Assembly (NCBI GenBank): GCA_028691595.1
Contig: JAQUZA010000023.1
Span: 1-16,043 of the forward strand
Source: Candidatus Rifleibacteriota bacterium
Lineage (GTDB): Bacteria > Muiribacteriota > Ozemobacteria > Ozemobacterales > Ozemobacteraceae
DNA length: 16,043 bases
Direction: 5' to 3'
The notes beneath the pieces are model-generated. The model was not told the origin of the DNA, ran no database searches, and saw nothing but the letters and a program-made list of their open reading frames with translations. The position numbers and the translations under genes are program-made. This document shows positions 1 through 7,198 of the stretch, one piece after another (position 1 is the first letter of the stretch; the number at the start of each line of letters is the position of its first letter).

Positions 1-944
1 ATGATCGGGTTGTCTGTCACCGAGTTCAATTCTATGGTTACCTGATCTACGAGGTGATTGAGATTCTCGCGGGTGGCTCCATGTACCTGCGGAATACAGC
101 GAAGGCTGTAGGCATCCTGAACTTTGGTGCAGCCAATATGGCTGTCACGCACTTCAGAGCCACTCACACAGGCAAGCACATTTGCCGCCACCTGCTTCAG
201 CCCGGGGTATGGGCGCAAAGCGATAAAATCCGGGTCAAATGGCTTGGTCGAACCTTTGACCATCTCAACGGTCATACTGGCAATTATATCTGCCGATCTC
301 GACACATGCAGCGAGCGATAGAGAGTAAGGGCCATTACCCCCGTCATCACCGAAGTGCCGTTGATCAGGGCCAGGCCCTCTTTGGCGTGCAGTTGAATCG
401 GCTTCAATCCGGCCTTTTCGAGAGCCGGCAAGGCTGGGTGTGCCTGGTTAAAATCATCACCGATAACTTCTCCCTCACCCATCAGCACCAGCATGATATG
501 TGAAAGGGGCGCGAGATCGCCTGAACAGCCGACCGAACCCTGCTGCGGAACCCAAGGGATTACATTTTTATTAAGCAGTTCAACCAGAGCATTTATCAAT
601 TCTGGTCTGACACCACTTACCCCGTGCAACAATGAATTGATACGAATAACGATCATTGCCCTGACGGAATCTTTGGCAAAAGGCTCGCCAACCCCGGTGG
701 CATGGCTTCTGATAAGGTTTGTCTGCAATCTTTCAAGATCAGAACGATTGATCCGGGTATTGCACAAATGGCCAAAACCTGTAGTAATACCATAAACGAC
801 CCGATTTTCTTCAATCAGGCGATCGACGATATCACGCGAGGCTTTTACACGCTGCATGGCTTCTGCAGAAACACAAATGTGCTCACCACAGGCAACTCGC
901 CATACTTTTTCGATAGAGAGATCGTTTCCGTTGAGTTCAATCAT
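1..944 (-). CDS. hutH: Histidine ammonia-lyase, N-terminal 314 residues (cut by window edge)
   Basis: Deaminates L-histidine to urocanate, the first step of histidine breakdown, in the cytoplasm. The visible part has the aromatic-amino-acid lyase hallmarks: YGITTGFG at residues 51-58 (the active-site Tyr loop), RSHATGVG with H81 at the position of the substrate-selecting His of Pseudomonas histidase, GSVGCSGDLAPLSH around 136-149 forming the MIO prosthetic group, NGTS, and QDAYSLRC.PQVHG near 280. The His after RS favours histidase over phenylalanine or tyrosine lyases. The first MIO residue is Cys (C140-S141-G142) where Ala is usual. The family is about 500 residues, so roughly 200 C-terminal residues lie outside the window. 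The ATG at 944 follows a GAAAGGA Shine-Dalgarno about 10 bases upstream. The gene starts 30 bases after the ferredoxin stop, probably in the same transcript. Family assignment is secure; substrate is inferred. Confidence 0.93.
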   Translation of the reverse strand, partial: MIELNGNDLSIEKVWRVACGEHICVSAEAMQRVKASRDIVDRLIEENRVVYGITTGFGHLCNTRINRSDLERLQTNLIRSHATGVGEPFAKDSVRAMIVIRINSLLHGVSGVRPELINALVELLNKNVIPWVPQQGSVGCSGDLAPLSHIMLVLMGEGEVIGDDFNQAHPALPALEKAGLKPIQLHAKEGLALINGTSVMTGVMALTLYRSLHVSRSADIIASMTVEMVKGSTKPFDPDFIALRPYPGLKQVAANVLACVSGSEVRDSHIGCTKVQDAYSLRCIPQVHGATRENLNHLVDQVTIELNSVTDNPI

Positions 945-974
945 TTTTTTATTTCCTTTCTGCCTGCAGTGGTT

Positions 975-1244
975 CTATGGCTGCAGATTTGCAGAATGCT
1001 GCTCAAGAGGTAGACATCTGATGGCCTGGCAAGGGCAATTTCGCTCGCAAACAGTACACCCGATACAGTTTTTTGCGTGAACCGCCTCGACAGTGCCCTT
1101 CACCGTTCGTAAAAAAACACGGCCAGGGCAGATTCTGACGCACAGGCAGCACTGACTGCAGAGCTTCTGATCGAGGGTGTGAATAAAGCGCGGCACCCAC
1201 TCGAGGCCTCCGAGCGTGCGATTAACTTGTGCTGAGCGGTTCAT
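975..1244 (-). CDS. 2[4Fe-4S] ferredoxin, FdxB (nif ferredoxin III)-like
   Basis: An 89-residue electron-transfer protein with two complete CxxCxxCxxxCP cluster motifs: Cys 29, 32, 35, 39 and Cys 60, 63, 66, 70. Extra Cys lie at 33 and 72. The segment GGLEWVPRFIHTLD before the first motif resembles the 'G..W.P.f...D..KC' start of nif-specific ferredoxin III. That is why the ATG at 1244 is chosen over a GTG at 1196, which has a GGAGG (1207-1211) 10 bases upstream but would remove the conserved Trp. The open frame extends upstream to a TTG at 1274, but that region overlaps the predicted promoter. The partner enzyme is unknown. Its only evident partner in the transcript is hutH, whose reaction needs no electrons, so the link is unexplained. 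The ferredoxin fold is certain; the FdxB resemblance is from memory and less sure. Confidence 0.85.
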   Translation of the reverse strand: MNRSAQVNRTLGGLEWVPRFIHTLDQKLCSQCCLCVRICPGRVFLRTVKGTVEAVHAKNCIGCTVCERNCPCQAIRCLPLEQHSANLQP

Positions 1245-1251
1245 GGGTCGC

Positions 1252-1279
1252 ATTATAGCACAACCCGGCAACAAACCAA
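1252..1279 (-). promoter_or_regulatory. Extended -10 sigma70-type promoter for ferredoxin-hutH
   Basis: On the minus strand, TTGGTT (1279-1274) is followed after 16 bases by a perfect TATAAT (1257-1252), with TGC just before it giving an extended -10 (TGnTATAAT). Exactly seven bases separate the -10 from the ATG at 1244, so the predicted start point falls on or next to the A of the ATG. That implies a leaderless mRNA, or else use of the GTG at 1196 with its GGAGG. It lies after the maf stop codon, separating this unit from the sugar operon. Sequence match only. Confidence 0.6.
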
Positions 1280-1298
1280 ATAAAAGTAAAGCTCTGAA

Positions 1299-3224
1299 TC
1301 AGTCGCCGGTTCCGAATTCTTTTTCGAGGTCTTCAAAGGCATCGACAAGAAGTTTAAGAGAAAGGCGGCAAACATCGCCAATGGTGGGAAACCATTTTTT
1401 CATGAGCTTGATAGCCTGAAGCTTGCACCTCTTGGGATCATCGCAAAGGCTGGGCAGTTCATTGAAGTCCATTTCGAACTTGACGATAATCATCTGAACG
1501 ATATGCATAAGGTAAAGAGCGAAATATTTTCCGAAGGTAATAATCTTGCTGCGCGCCAAAGTCATTTCGCCATGAATCTTGTCGAGCTCGTCATCTGGAA
1601 ACCGCGCCAGAAAGTCTTCAATCTGACCGTATTCTTCTTTTTCGAGACGATCTTCAAAGTTTTTGATCAAGGCTTCACCCTTGTCGCAGTATTCAATAAC
1701 CCCCTCAACCTCTTTTCGGGTCTCGATGATTATTTTTCTGAAATTTCGCCATTCACGCTTGATCTCGCCTTCGGTCGGGTAGTGCAGGCGCTTCTTTAAT
1801 GTTGCAAGTGTTTCAACCGGTTTAACACAGTATTTATCAATAGATTCTTTCAGTGGCATCAACTGAGCGCCCTCTATGTAGGCACCGCCTTCGGTTGAAT
1901 TTATACATGTTCCACGATACTGGGCAAGATCTGTGACAAAACCTTTTCTGAAAAGGTCATAGATCTGGTTGGTATAGACAAATTCTTCGTAGTTCCCCTT
2001 TACCTTGATCAGATCCTTTTCTTTAAGCTTAAGATTCGTGACGCTCGGAGCATCATCGGCGTGGGTTTTTTCGGCACTTTTGAAAGCGCAGTCCTGACCA
2101 ACGAGAATGATCGGGTCGCATCCCATAACTTCAAGAATCTTAAACGCCATATTCGAGCATGAAGGCCCAACCTGCAGGGTTCCTTTGGGGATGTTGATCC
2201 AGTCAAAATGGGCAAATGCACGATAAACCATAAACGTTGGCCCCGGCCAGGCATCGTATGATTCTTTGCGAATAACCGGAGTGGCTGCGAGCCAGATTTT
2301 TTTCTTGTAGTCGTCCGGTAACTCTTTGAACATTGTCGCTACGTGCATGATACGCTCAAGACTGACTGCGGCATGCGGAACAATATCGTGCTTGAGCAGC
2401 ACCCGCAAAGCCGAGTCAGCTGCTACCATTACGCAGTTTCCTGCCGCTCTTTTCAGTTCGGCAATATTCTTGTCAAGCGAAGGCCCGGTCGAAACGATAA
2501 TGCCGGGCACTCCCTTGAACGCCCCATAAAGATCTTTTACGCCCGGGTTTTTAATAATGGTAGCAAGATTCTTCATGATGTTTTCGACACCAATCATCGA
2601 ATCTTCAGGGCAGTTGCCGTAATTGAAAATAATGGCGTGAGCCGCTTCTCTGAAGCACTTGAGCATGTGCATGTAATAACCGCCATGCACCTTGCCAATT
2701 ACCGGGTGATCGAATATCTGCAGGGTTTTGAGAAACAGCTGCATGGCTATTCCGGCGCTTCTGATCATCTCATTGAGAACGGCATAGCCCTCTTCTTCGG
2801 GCACTCCAATGACCCAACGGATCTTGTCTGATTCAAGAAGATCAGTGAGATCGACCGACTCGAGGGCAACTCTGAAAGCTTCGACATCTTTTTCGATCAG
2901 CACGATAAAAAGGTTTTGTCCCTTCAATTCTTCAAGGCAGGCGCGCACATGGTAACCGAGGCCAAGCCCCAGAATGACCAGAAGTTTCGGGTTTACGAAC
3001 TTTGAGCCCTGAACCTGCTGCACTGCCTCACGTTGTGGGTTATATTTGCTGTGAATCTGATAAACGCGGTCTTCATTTTTTATGGCAAGGGTCATCGAGC
3101 CATCTTTAGCCGTTTCGACAATATATTCGCAGTCAGAGGCCCGACTCATCTCAAGGGCTTTAACAAGCACCGGCATGCGACGACGCAGCACCTTCATATT
3201 TCTGGCATATATATTGGATTTCAT
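1299..3224 (-). CDS. Motility-associated factor (Maf/DUF115) glycosyltransferase
   Basis: A 641-residue member of the Maf family, which transfers nonulosonic acids (pseudaminic or legionaminic) from CMP onto Ser/Thr of flagellin in the cytoplasm before export. An N-terminal Rossmann-like region has LLVILGLGLGYH at 81-92. A linker contains NYGNCPEDS near 201-209. The core MAF_flag10 domain begins at GIIVSTGPSLDKN (241-253), with the family's G-P-S-L-D motif, and a Lys/Glu-rich helical C-terminus follows. The start is placed at the ATG at 3224 because AGGA lies 8 bases upstream; an in-frame ATG at 3266 has no such site. It is the last gene of the sugar operon, 78 bases after the PseH-like gene. 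No flagellin is in the window, so the acceptor is inferred from the family. Confidence 0.88.
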   Translation of the reverse strand: MKSNIYARNMKVLRRRMPVLVKALEMSRASDCEYIVETAKDGSMTLAIKNEDRVYQIHSKYNPQREAVQQVQGSKFVNPKLLVILGLGLGYHVRACLEELKGQNLFIVLIEKDVEAFRVALESVDLTDLLESDKIRWVIGVPEEEGYAVLNEMIRSAGIAMQLFLKTLQIFDHPVIGKVHGGYYMHMLKCFREAAHAIIFNYGNCPEDSMIGVENIMKNLATIIKNPGVKDLYGAFKGVPGIIVSTGPSLDKNIAELKRAAGNCVMVAADSALRVLLKHDIVPHAAVSLERIMHVATMFKELPDDYKKKIWLAATPVIRKESYDAWPGPTFMVYRAFAHFDWINIPKGTLQVGPSCSNMAFKILEVMGCDPIILVGQDCAFKSAEKTHADDAPSVTNLKLKEKDLIKVKGNYEEFVYTNQIYDLFRKGFVTDLAQYRGTCINSTEGGAYIEGAQLMPLKESIDKYCVKPVETLATLKKRLHYPTEGEIKREWRNFRKIIIETRKEVEGVIEYCDKGEALIKNFEDRLEKEEYGQIEDFLARFPDDELDKIHGEMTLARSKIITFGKYFALYLMHIVQMIIVKFEMDFNELPSLCDDPKRCKLQAIKLMKKWFPTIGDVCRLSLKLLVDAFEDLEKEFGTGD

Positions 3225-3254
3225 CAGCAGGTTCCTTTGTTTTGAATCATAATG

Positions 3255-3283
3255 AATATAATACATGTCTGCCGCGGGGTAAA
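3255..3283 (-). promoter_or_regulatory. Possible weak internal promoter before maf
   Basis: In the 78-base gap before maf, TTTACC (3283-3278) and TATATT (3260-3255) on the minus strand are spaced by 17 bases. This is the only sizeable gap inside the operon, so an internal start giving maf its own transcription is reasonable. The hexamers match the consensus poorly and no terminator hairpin precedes them. Weak evidence. Confidence 0.25.
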
Positions 3284-3302
3284 GGGGCCATCGGCAGGCA
3301 AA

Positions 3303-4115
3303 TCAATGATCGGGCAGCAACTTTGAGATCTCAGAATGCTTTAATGCCGCAGCAATCTGAGCCACAGCGACATTGAAACCGTCGAATTCAACTGGCAGTG
3401 AGAGCGCAAACGGGGCACCCATAACGTAGTCGAGCACTGGCTTTGCCTCAGAATTATTCAGATGAAAAACCGGCAGGCCTTCGAGTTTTTCGTTACTGCT
3501 GACTGCATCGCAAAAAATGTAGATCCTGGCATTGTCTGAAACATCGGCCAGGCCTGTTACCGAAAGCAGGCAGCTGAGTTCGTCATATCCCCCACCCGTT
3601 CCTTTGATCTGCAGCTTAATATGGTCTGAGACCTGGCGACGACCTGACGACATGAGCCAACACCGCATGTTGCACTGTCGACGCATGATTGGCCCGGCAT
3701 CAATAAAGCCATTGCGCTGAAAAACCTTTTGTGAAGGAATGTTTTCGCTCATGGTTTCAGCGATAAACAGGCTGGCTGCCTGCTGCATTTCGGCAGTTGC
3801 ACAAGCCAGTCTGAGAATCTGACTGCCATAACCCATACCCGTTTGGCCCGGGGCGGCCGAAAATGAAATTCGGTAACAGCCCGGCAGTTCAGCCGGATCA
3901 AAACGTATCTGGGCAACCGGTGCTGCAGAAGCTTCAAGAATATAACCAAACCTGGCTTCGTCAGCCAAAAAACGCTCAAACCAGCCAGCATGGGCCGCAA
4001 ATTCTATTTCATCGGAATTACCGGCCCAGCGTCTGATTCCGGCGTGATTTCGCCAGGCATGAAGAAGTACGCAGTCGTCGGCACGCCAGCGCCGCAGTTT
4101 CAGATCATTTCCCAT
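3303..4115 (-). CDS. pseH: PseH-like GNAT N-acetyltransferase with unknown C-terminal domain
   Basis: Residues 1-150 are a GNAT acetyltransferase of the RimJ/RimL-like type found in pseudaminic-acid clusters: LRRWRADD (7-14), WRN (21-23), HAGWF (42-46), a glycine-rich acetyl-CoA loop GMGYG (93-97), and VFQRNGF (131-137). By context it acetylates the 4-amino group of the UDP-sugar made by PseC, before PseG removes UDP. PseH is usually about 160-180 residues. This protein has 270, and residues from about 160 (including GTGGGYDEL at 172-180 and a hydrophobic end rich in Ala/Val) match nothing I recognise. The start overlaps the synthase stop by 16 bases and lacks a close Shine-Dalgarno, so coupled translation is likely. 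The role is inferred from fold and neighbours. Confidence 0.78.
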   Translation of the reverse strand: MGNDLKLRRWRADDCVLLHAWRNHAGIRRWAGNSDEIEFAAHAGWFERFLADEARFGYILEASAAPVAQIRFDPAELPGCYRISFSAAPGQTGMGYGSQILRLACATAEMQQAASLFIAETMSENIPSQKVFQRNGFIDAGPIMRRQCNMRCWLMSSGRRQVSDHIKLQIKGTGGGYDELSCLLSVTGLADVSDNARIYIFCDAVSSNEKLEGLPVFHLNNSEAKPVLDYVMGAPFALSLPVEFDGFNVAVAQIAAALKHSEISKLLPDH

Positions 4116-5143
4116 GTGAGAATATCATCCTCTTCGATATCACGTTTCGCAGTTCTACCAATCACTATATCCATATGCCGCACCGGAATCCCGAAGCCAG
4201 GCCGCTTAACCGCAATCATTTCCCCGGTGATCACGCTTCCGGCAGGAATATTCACGGCAGCTACCAGACTGCGGCGGGCAATACGATGCAGTTCATTCTC
4301 AGCAGCTGTATGCCGTTTTACCGGTGAGCCAAGAATTTTTTCGGTCTGCCTGATCGCCACGATCATCGCTTTCAATTCATCTGGTTCTAGCGAAAACGGG
4401 TGATCAGGGCCTTCCTGCTGACGCGAAAGGGTAAAATGTTTTTCGATGATGCACGCCCCACGGGCAACGGCGGCGACATCGGTCACATGCCCCATCGTAT
4501 GATCAGAAAAACCTACCGGTATCTGAAAGGCCTGTTTCATTGTGTCCATGGCCCTGAGATTGATGTCCTCAAAGCGTGGCGGATAAGCTATGGCGCAGTG
4601 AAGCAGCGCAACTTCGCTGTTGCCGCCCTCTTTGATGGCAGCCATGGCAACTTCAATGTCTTCAAGGCTTGCCATGCCGGTCGACAGAATTATTGGCCGA
4701 CCGGTTGCAGAAATCCTTTTCAGCATCGGCAGGTGGGTGATTTCAAAGCTTGCAACCTTAAAAGCCTCAACACCGGCCGCTTCAAGCTCATCAACAGCTT
4801 TCAGATCAAACGGAGTCGAAAGGAACATGATGCCCTTTTCCTGACAATAAGCCATAAGATCGGGTGTCCACTGGCGCGGGATTTCTACCCTTTTGATAAC
4901 ATCCCACAGAGTTTCATCACCCCTGGTCAGCTTTTCCTTTTTTAAATAGCTGGCCATGGGTGTCTTCTTCGAATAGATGGCCTCGGCCGAAAAGATCTGA
5001 AACTTGACAGCATCAGCACCAGCCTCAACTGCCACATCTATTAATTTTCTGGCGGTGGCAAAATCACGGTTATGGTTGCTTCCTGCTTCAGCAATAATAA
5101 AACAGGGCTTACCTTCGCCGATTTCAAATTTACCAATTTTCAT
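4100..5143 (-). CDS. pseI: Nonulosonic acid synthase (PseI/SpsE/NeuB family)
   Basis: Condenses phosphoenolpyruvate with a 6-deoxy hexose to form a nine-carbon acid, here probably a pseudaminic-acid-like sugar, in the cytoplasm. 347 residues: an N-terminal NeuB TIM barrel with IIAEAGSNHN, GADAVKFQIFSAEAIY, FLSTPFD, AFKVASFEI, ILSTGMAS, GFSDHT and IEKHFTL, then a C-terminal SAF (antifreeze-like) domain from about residue 290. Length is normal. The style of several motifs (VKFQ.F.AE, YC.EKGI.FLST, EGPDHPFSL) is closer to my memory of Bacillus SpsE and NeuB than of Campylobacter PseI, so the product is not certain. The ATG at 5143 is chosen because GGAG lies 8 bases upstream; the frame extends to 5167. 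It overlaps pseG by 14 bases. Confidence 0.88.
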   Translation of the reverse strand: MKIGKFEIGEGKPCFIIAEAGSNHNRDFATARKLIDVAVEAGADAVKFQIFSAEAIYSKKTPMASYLKKEKLTRGDETLWDVIKRVEIPRQWTPDLMAYCQEKGIMFLSTPFDLKAVDELEAAGVEAFKVASFEITHLPMLKRISATGRPIILSTGMASLEDIEVAMAAIKEGGNSEVALLHCAIAYPPRFEDINLRAMDTMKQAFQIPVGFSDHTMGHVTDVAAVARGACIIEKHFTLSRQQEGPDHPFSLEPDELKAMIVAIRQTEKILGSPVKRHTAAENELHRIARRSLVAAVNIPAGSVITGEMIAVKRPGFGIPVRHMDIVIGRTAKRDIEEDDILTWEMI

Positions 5144-6425
5144 ATTCTCTTCTCCAGTCGGCTTCAAATAATTGAACGCTCTGCCATTTCAATCCTTCGA
5201 GCTCGTCAACACAACGTTTTACACCCTGCCCATCGATAAGTTTCTGCTGTCTGCTGGTCATCTGTTGCCAGAATTCAGGTTCAGAACCAAGCCTGGCCAT
5301 AGCCCGGTTAATAAACCCGGTATCTATAAGTTCACTGTTGGTAACCCCCAGGCTGGTTTTTTCGCGATTGATAACTTCATCGGCGCAAAAACCCGCCTGC
5401 TGAAGGCTTCGGGTTTGAACAGGTTCACCAACGGTTTTTACTATGGTTTTTAACCCGTTATCAAGCCATTCTGACTTCAGCTCAAGATTAATTCTTGAAA
5501 CAACATCGACAAGAAAGCTGGTGGCCTGCTCTTTAATAATGACCGATGTCTGGCGCTGGTTATCAACCCACAACAGGCAAATGCTTGGAATCCCCAGAGC
5601 ATAAACCTCCCAGAGAGTTGTTCCACCGGCTGTCAGAGCCATTGAGGCACTCGCCAGCAAATCTGGAAACAGTCGCGTATCACTGTTTATAAATCTCTCG
5701 GTCGGGTGCCGACTGACCCACTCATCTAGTTCGGCACGCGGGCAGTTGCCGGAAACCGACACACAGATGCGTTTGCCGATATCTTCTGGAATAGCCTGCA
5801 GAACCTTCAACATGGGTTCAACGACATCACCGCCGCCAAGAGTTACCAGAACAGGCCCGTCGTTGCGATATTGTCTGCCAATCAGACTGCAGATCTCGGG
5901 CCTGATAAGCGTATATTTTTCTCCGCAGAGGATCAGCGGTATCTTCTGGCGTTCGTAAGGCATCGGGTCAAACAGGGGATTCGGGTTGATGACTGCCTGA
6001 GCGGGAGTATCGCGATCAGCAAGGTCATCGATGACAACCACAGGCACCTTGCCGGCATTAAAACGCTGCAAAAAGGCAAAATCATCGCGACAGTAGCGAT
6101 AGGTATCGATTACAACACAATCGACAAGCCAACCGAACTGGCCGGCCAGAATACCGAAGAAGCTGGCCACATCGTCGTGCGAACTTGGAAAATCTTCAAA
6201 CTTGATCAGTCTGATCGCCGAATCGATATCGCCGCGTCTAAACTCAAGCAGGTCAACAGACAGGCCACGCCCCACGAAGTAAACGATCCAGTTGCGCTGA
6301 ATCATTGCAAACGCCAGGGTTCGACAGCGCATAAAGTGCCCCATACCAGTATCGGGCCCGGCATCGACTCTGAAAACTGCGGTTCTGGTTGGCACCAGAC
6401 CGCGCCGGTTGAGAGTTATTCCCAT
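5130..6425 (-). CDS. pseG: UDP-2,4-diacetamido-trideoxy-altrose hydrolase (PseG/SpsG)
   Basis: Removes UDP from the diacetamido sugar nucleotide to give the free hexose used by the synthase. It is a GT-B fold inverting hydrolase related to MurG. FRVDAGPDTGMGHFMRC (18-34) contains the glycine loop and H30, matching the catalytic His of Campylobacter PseG. DCVVIDTY lies at 102-109, VIDDLADRD at 131-139, TLGGGD at 195-200, and LTAGGTTLWE (264-273) with WVDNQ (286-290) form the nucleotide site. At 431 residues it is longer than the roughly 270-350 usual. The extra length seems to be an insert around 310-370, because the last 60 residues (RLGS..., LIDGQG) look like a normal family end. The ATG overlaps the preceding stop by 10 bases and has no clear Shine-Dalgarno, so it is probably coupled. 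Confidence 0.88.
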   Translation of the reverse strand: MGITLNRRGLVPTRTAVFRVDAGPDTGMGHFMRCRTLAFAMIQRNWIVYFVGRGLSVDLLEFRRGDIDSAIRLIKFEDFPSSHDDVASFFGILAGQFGWLVDCVVIDTYRYCRDDFAFLQRFNAGKVPVVVIDDLADRDTPAQAVINPNPLFDPMPYERQKIPLILCGEKYTLIRPEICSLIGRQYRNDGPVLVTLGGGDVVEPMLKVLQAIPEDIGKRICVSVSGNCPRAELDEWVSRHPTERFINSDTRLFPDLLASASMALTAGGTTLWEVYALGIPSICLLWVDNQRQTSVIIKEQATSFLVDVVSRINLELKSEWLDNGLKTIVKTVGEPVQTRSLQQAGFCADEVINREKTSLGVTNSELIDTGFINRAMARLGSEPEFWQQMTSRQQKLIDGQGVKRCVDELEGLKWQSVQLFEADWRREYENW

Positions 6426-7198
6426 TGCAATCTGCGGTTTTCACCGGCAGCAGACTTCTTAACACCCTCAAAACGGTCGATTCCAGAGTTTATAGCTACG
6501 AGCTCAGGATTCTGACTCAGGAAATCCATTACCTGATAGAACGAAAAAAGCTCTGAAGAACTTGCAAAATGCGCAAAAACGCGCGCCAACAGCTGAAAGT
6601 CGGCATCACGATCGAGAGTCAGTCTGACGTTCTCGAAATTCTGGCCAAAGCTGAGATTCGCGGTTTTAAATCTGGCAAGGTTTTCGCGAATAAAAAGCGT
6701 AACGTGCTCGCGGTGCGAAGTCAGGCTGGCTGAGCCATCGAGCTGCTGCAATGTTTCGGCACGAATCACTTCAGCATCAAAACCAATGGGAAAAGTCGGC
6801 GGAATTACGTTTGCCGTGTAATCACAACCCTGCCCGGCATGCAGACAGAGCAGAGCATCTATGATTCCGGGATCGATCAGCGGGCAATCGGCAGTGATTC
6901 TTATAACATTACTGCAGGGGAATTCGCTGATAGCTTTGAGATATCTGGCCAGAACATCGGCAGAACTGCCCCGAATACAATGAATAGCATGCCTGTTGCA
7001 CCAGTCTGCAACCTGATCGTCTTCACTCTGGTCGGTCGTAGCGACCACAACCCGGTCGACGAGCATTGCCGCGCTGCTGCGCCTGATAACATGCTCAATA
7101 ACCGGTCGGCCACCGAGTGGCAGAAGCGTTTTTCCAGGCAGGCGGGTTGAGCCCATGCGGGCCTGAATTACCACCTGGTTTGTAACTTTGATGTTCAA
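6416..7198 (-). CDS. spsF: SpsF-type cytidylyltransferase family protein
   Basis: A 260-residue nucleotidyltransferase with the SpsF-type head motif VVIQARMGSTRLPGKTL near 8-24, RITADCPLIDP (metal-binding Asp), a TFPIGFDAEVI segment, REHVTLFIREN and VRLTLDRDAD, all typical of the SpsF/CTP_transf_3 group. In this cluster it most likely activates the nonulosonic acid with CMP, replacing canonical PseF, whose head reads PARGGSKRIPRKN. Members of this group are also labelled 'glycosyltransferase family protein', so the activity is inferred. The start chosen is the TTG at 7198, which overlaps the pseC stop as TTGA and has AAAGG seven bases upstream. An upstream in-frame TTG at 7225 lacks this signal. 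Confidence 0.8.
   Translation of the reverse strand: MNIKVTNQVVIQARMGSTRLPGKTLLPLGGRPVIEHVIRRSSAAMLVDRVVVATTDQSEDDQVADWCNRHAIHCIRGSSADVLARYLKAISEFPCSNVIRITADCPLIDPGIIDALLCLHAGQGCDYTANVIPPTFPIGFDAEVIRAETLQQLDGSASLTSHREHVTLFIRENLARFKTANLSFGQNFENVRLTLDRDADFQLLARVFAHFASSSELFSFYQVMDFLSQNPELVAINSGIDRFEGVKKSAAGENRRLQWE

Noticed and set aside
964..986. Two CTGCAG sites 11 bases apart between the ferredoxin and hutH, as a terminator
   Set aside because: Only a six-pair stem with a large loop and no T tract; too weak to call.
1245..1274. Longer ferredoxin starting at TTG 1274 or ATG 1253
   Set aside because: Both starts overlap the predicted promoter, have no Shine-Dalgarno, and the extra residues lie outside the recognisable family region.
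2343..2831. 162-codon plus-strand open frame inside maf
   Set aside because: Lies entirely antisense to a well-supported gene, matches no family I know and has no ribosome site.
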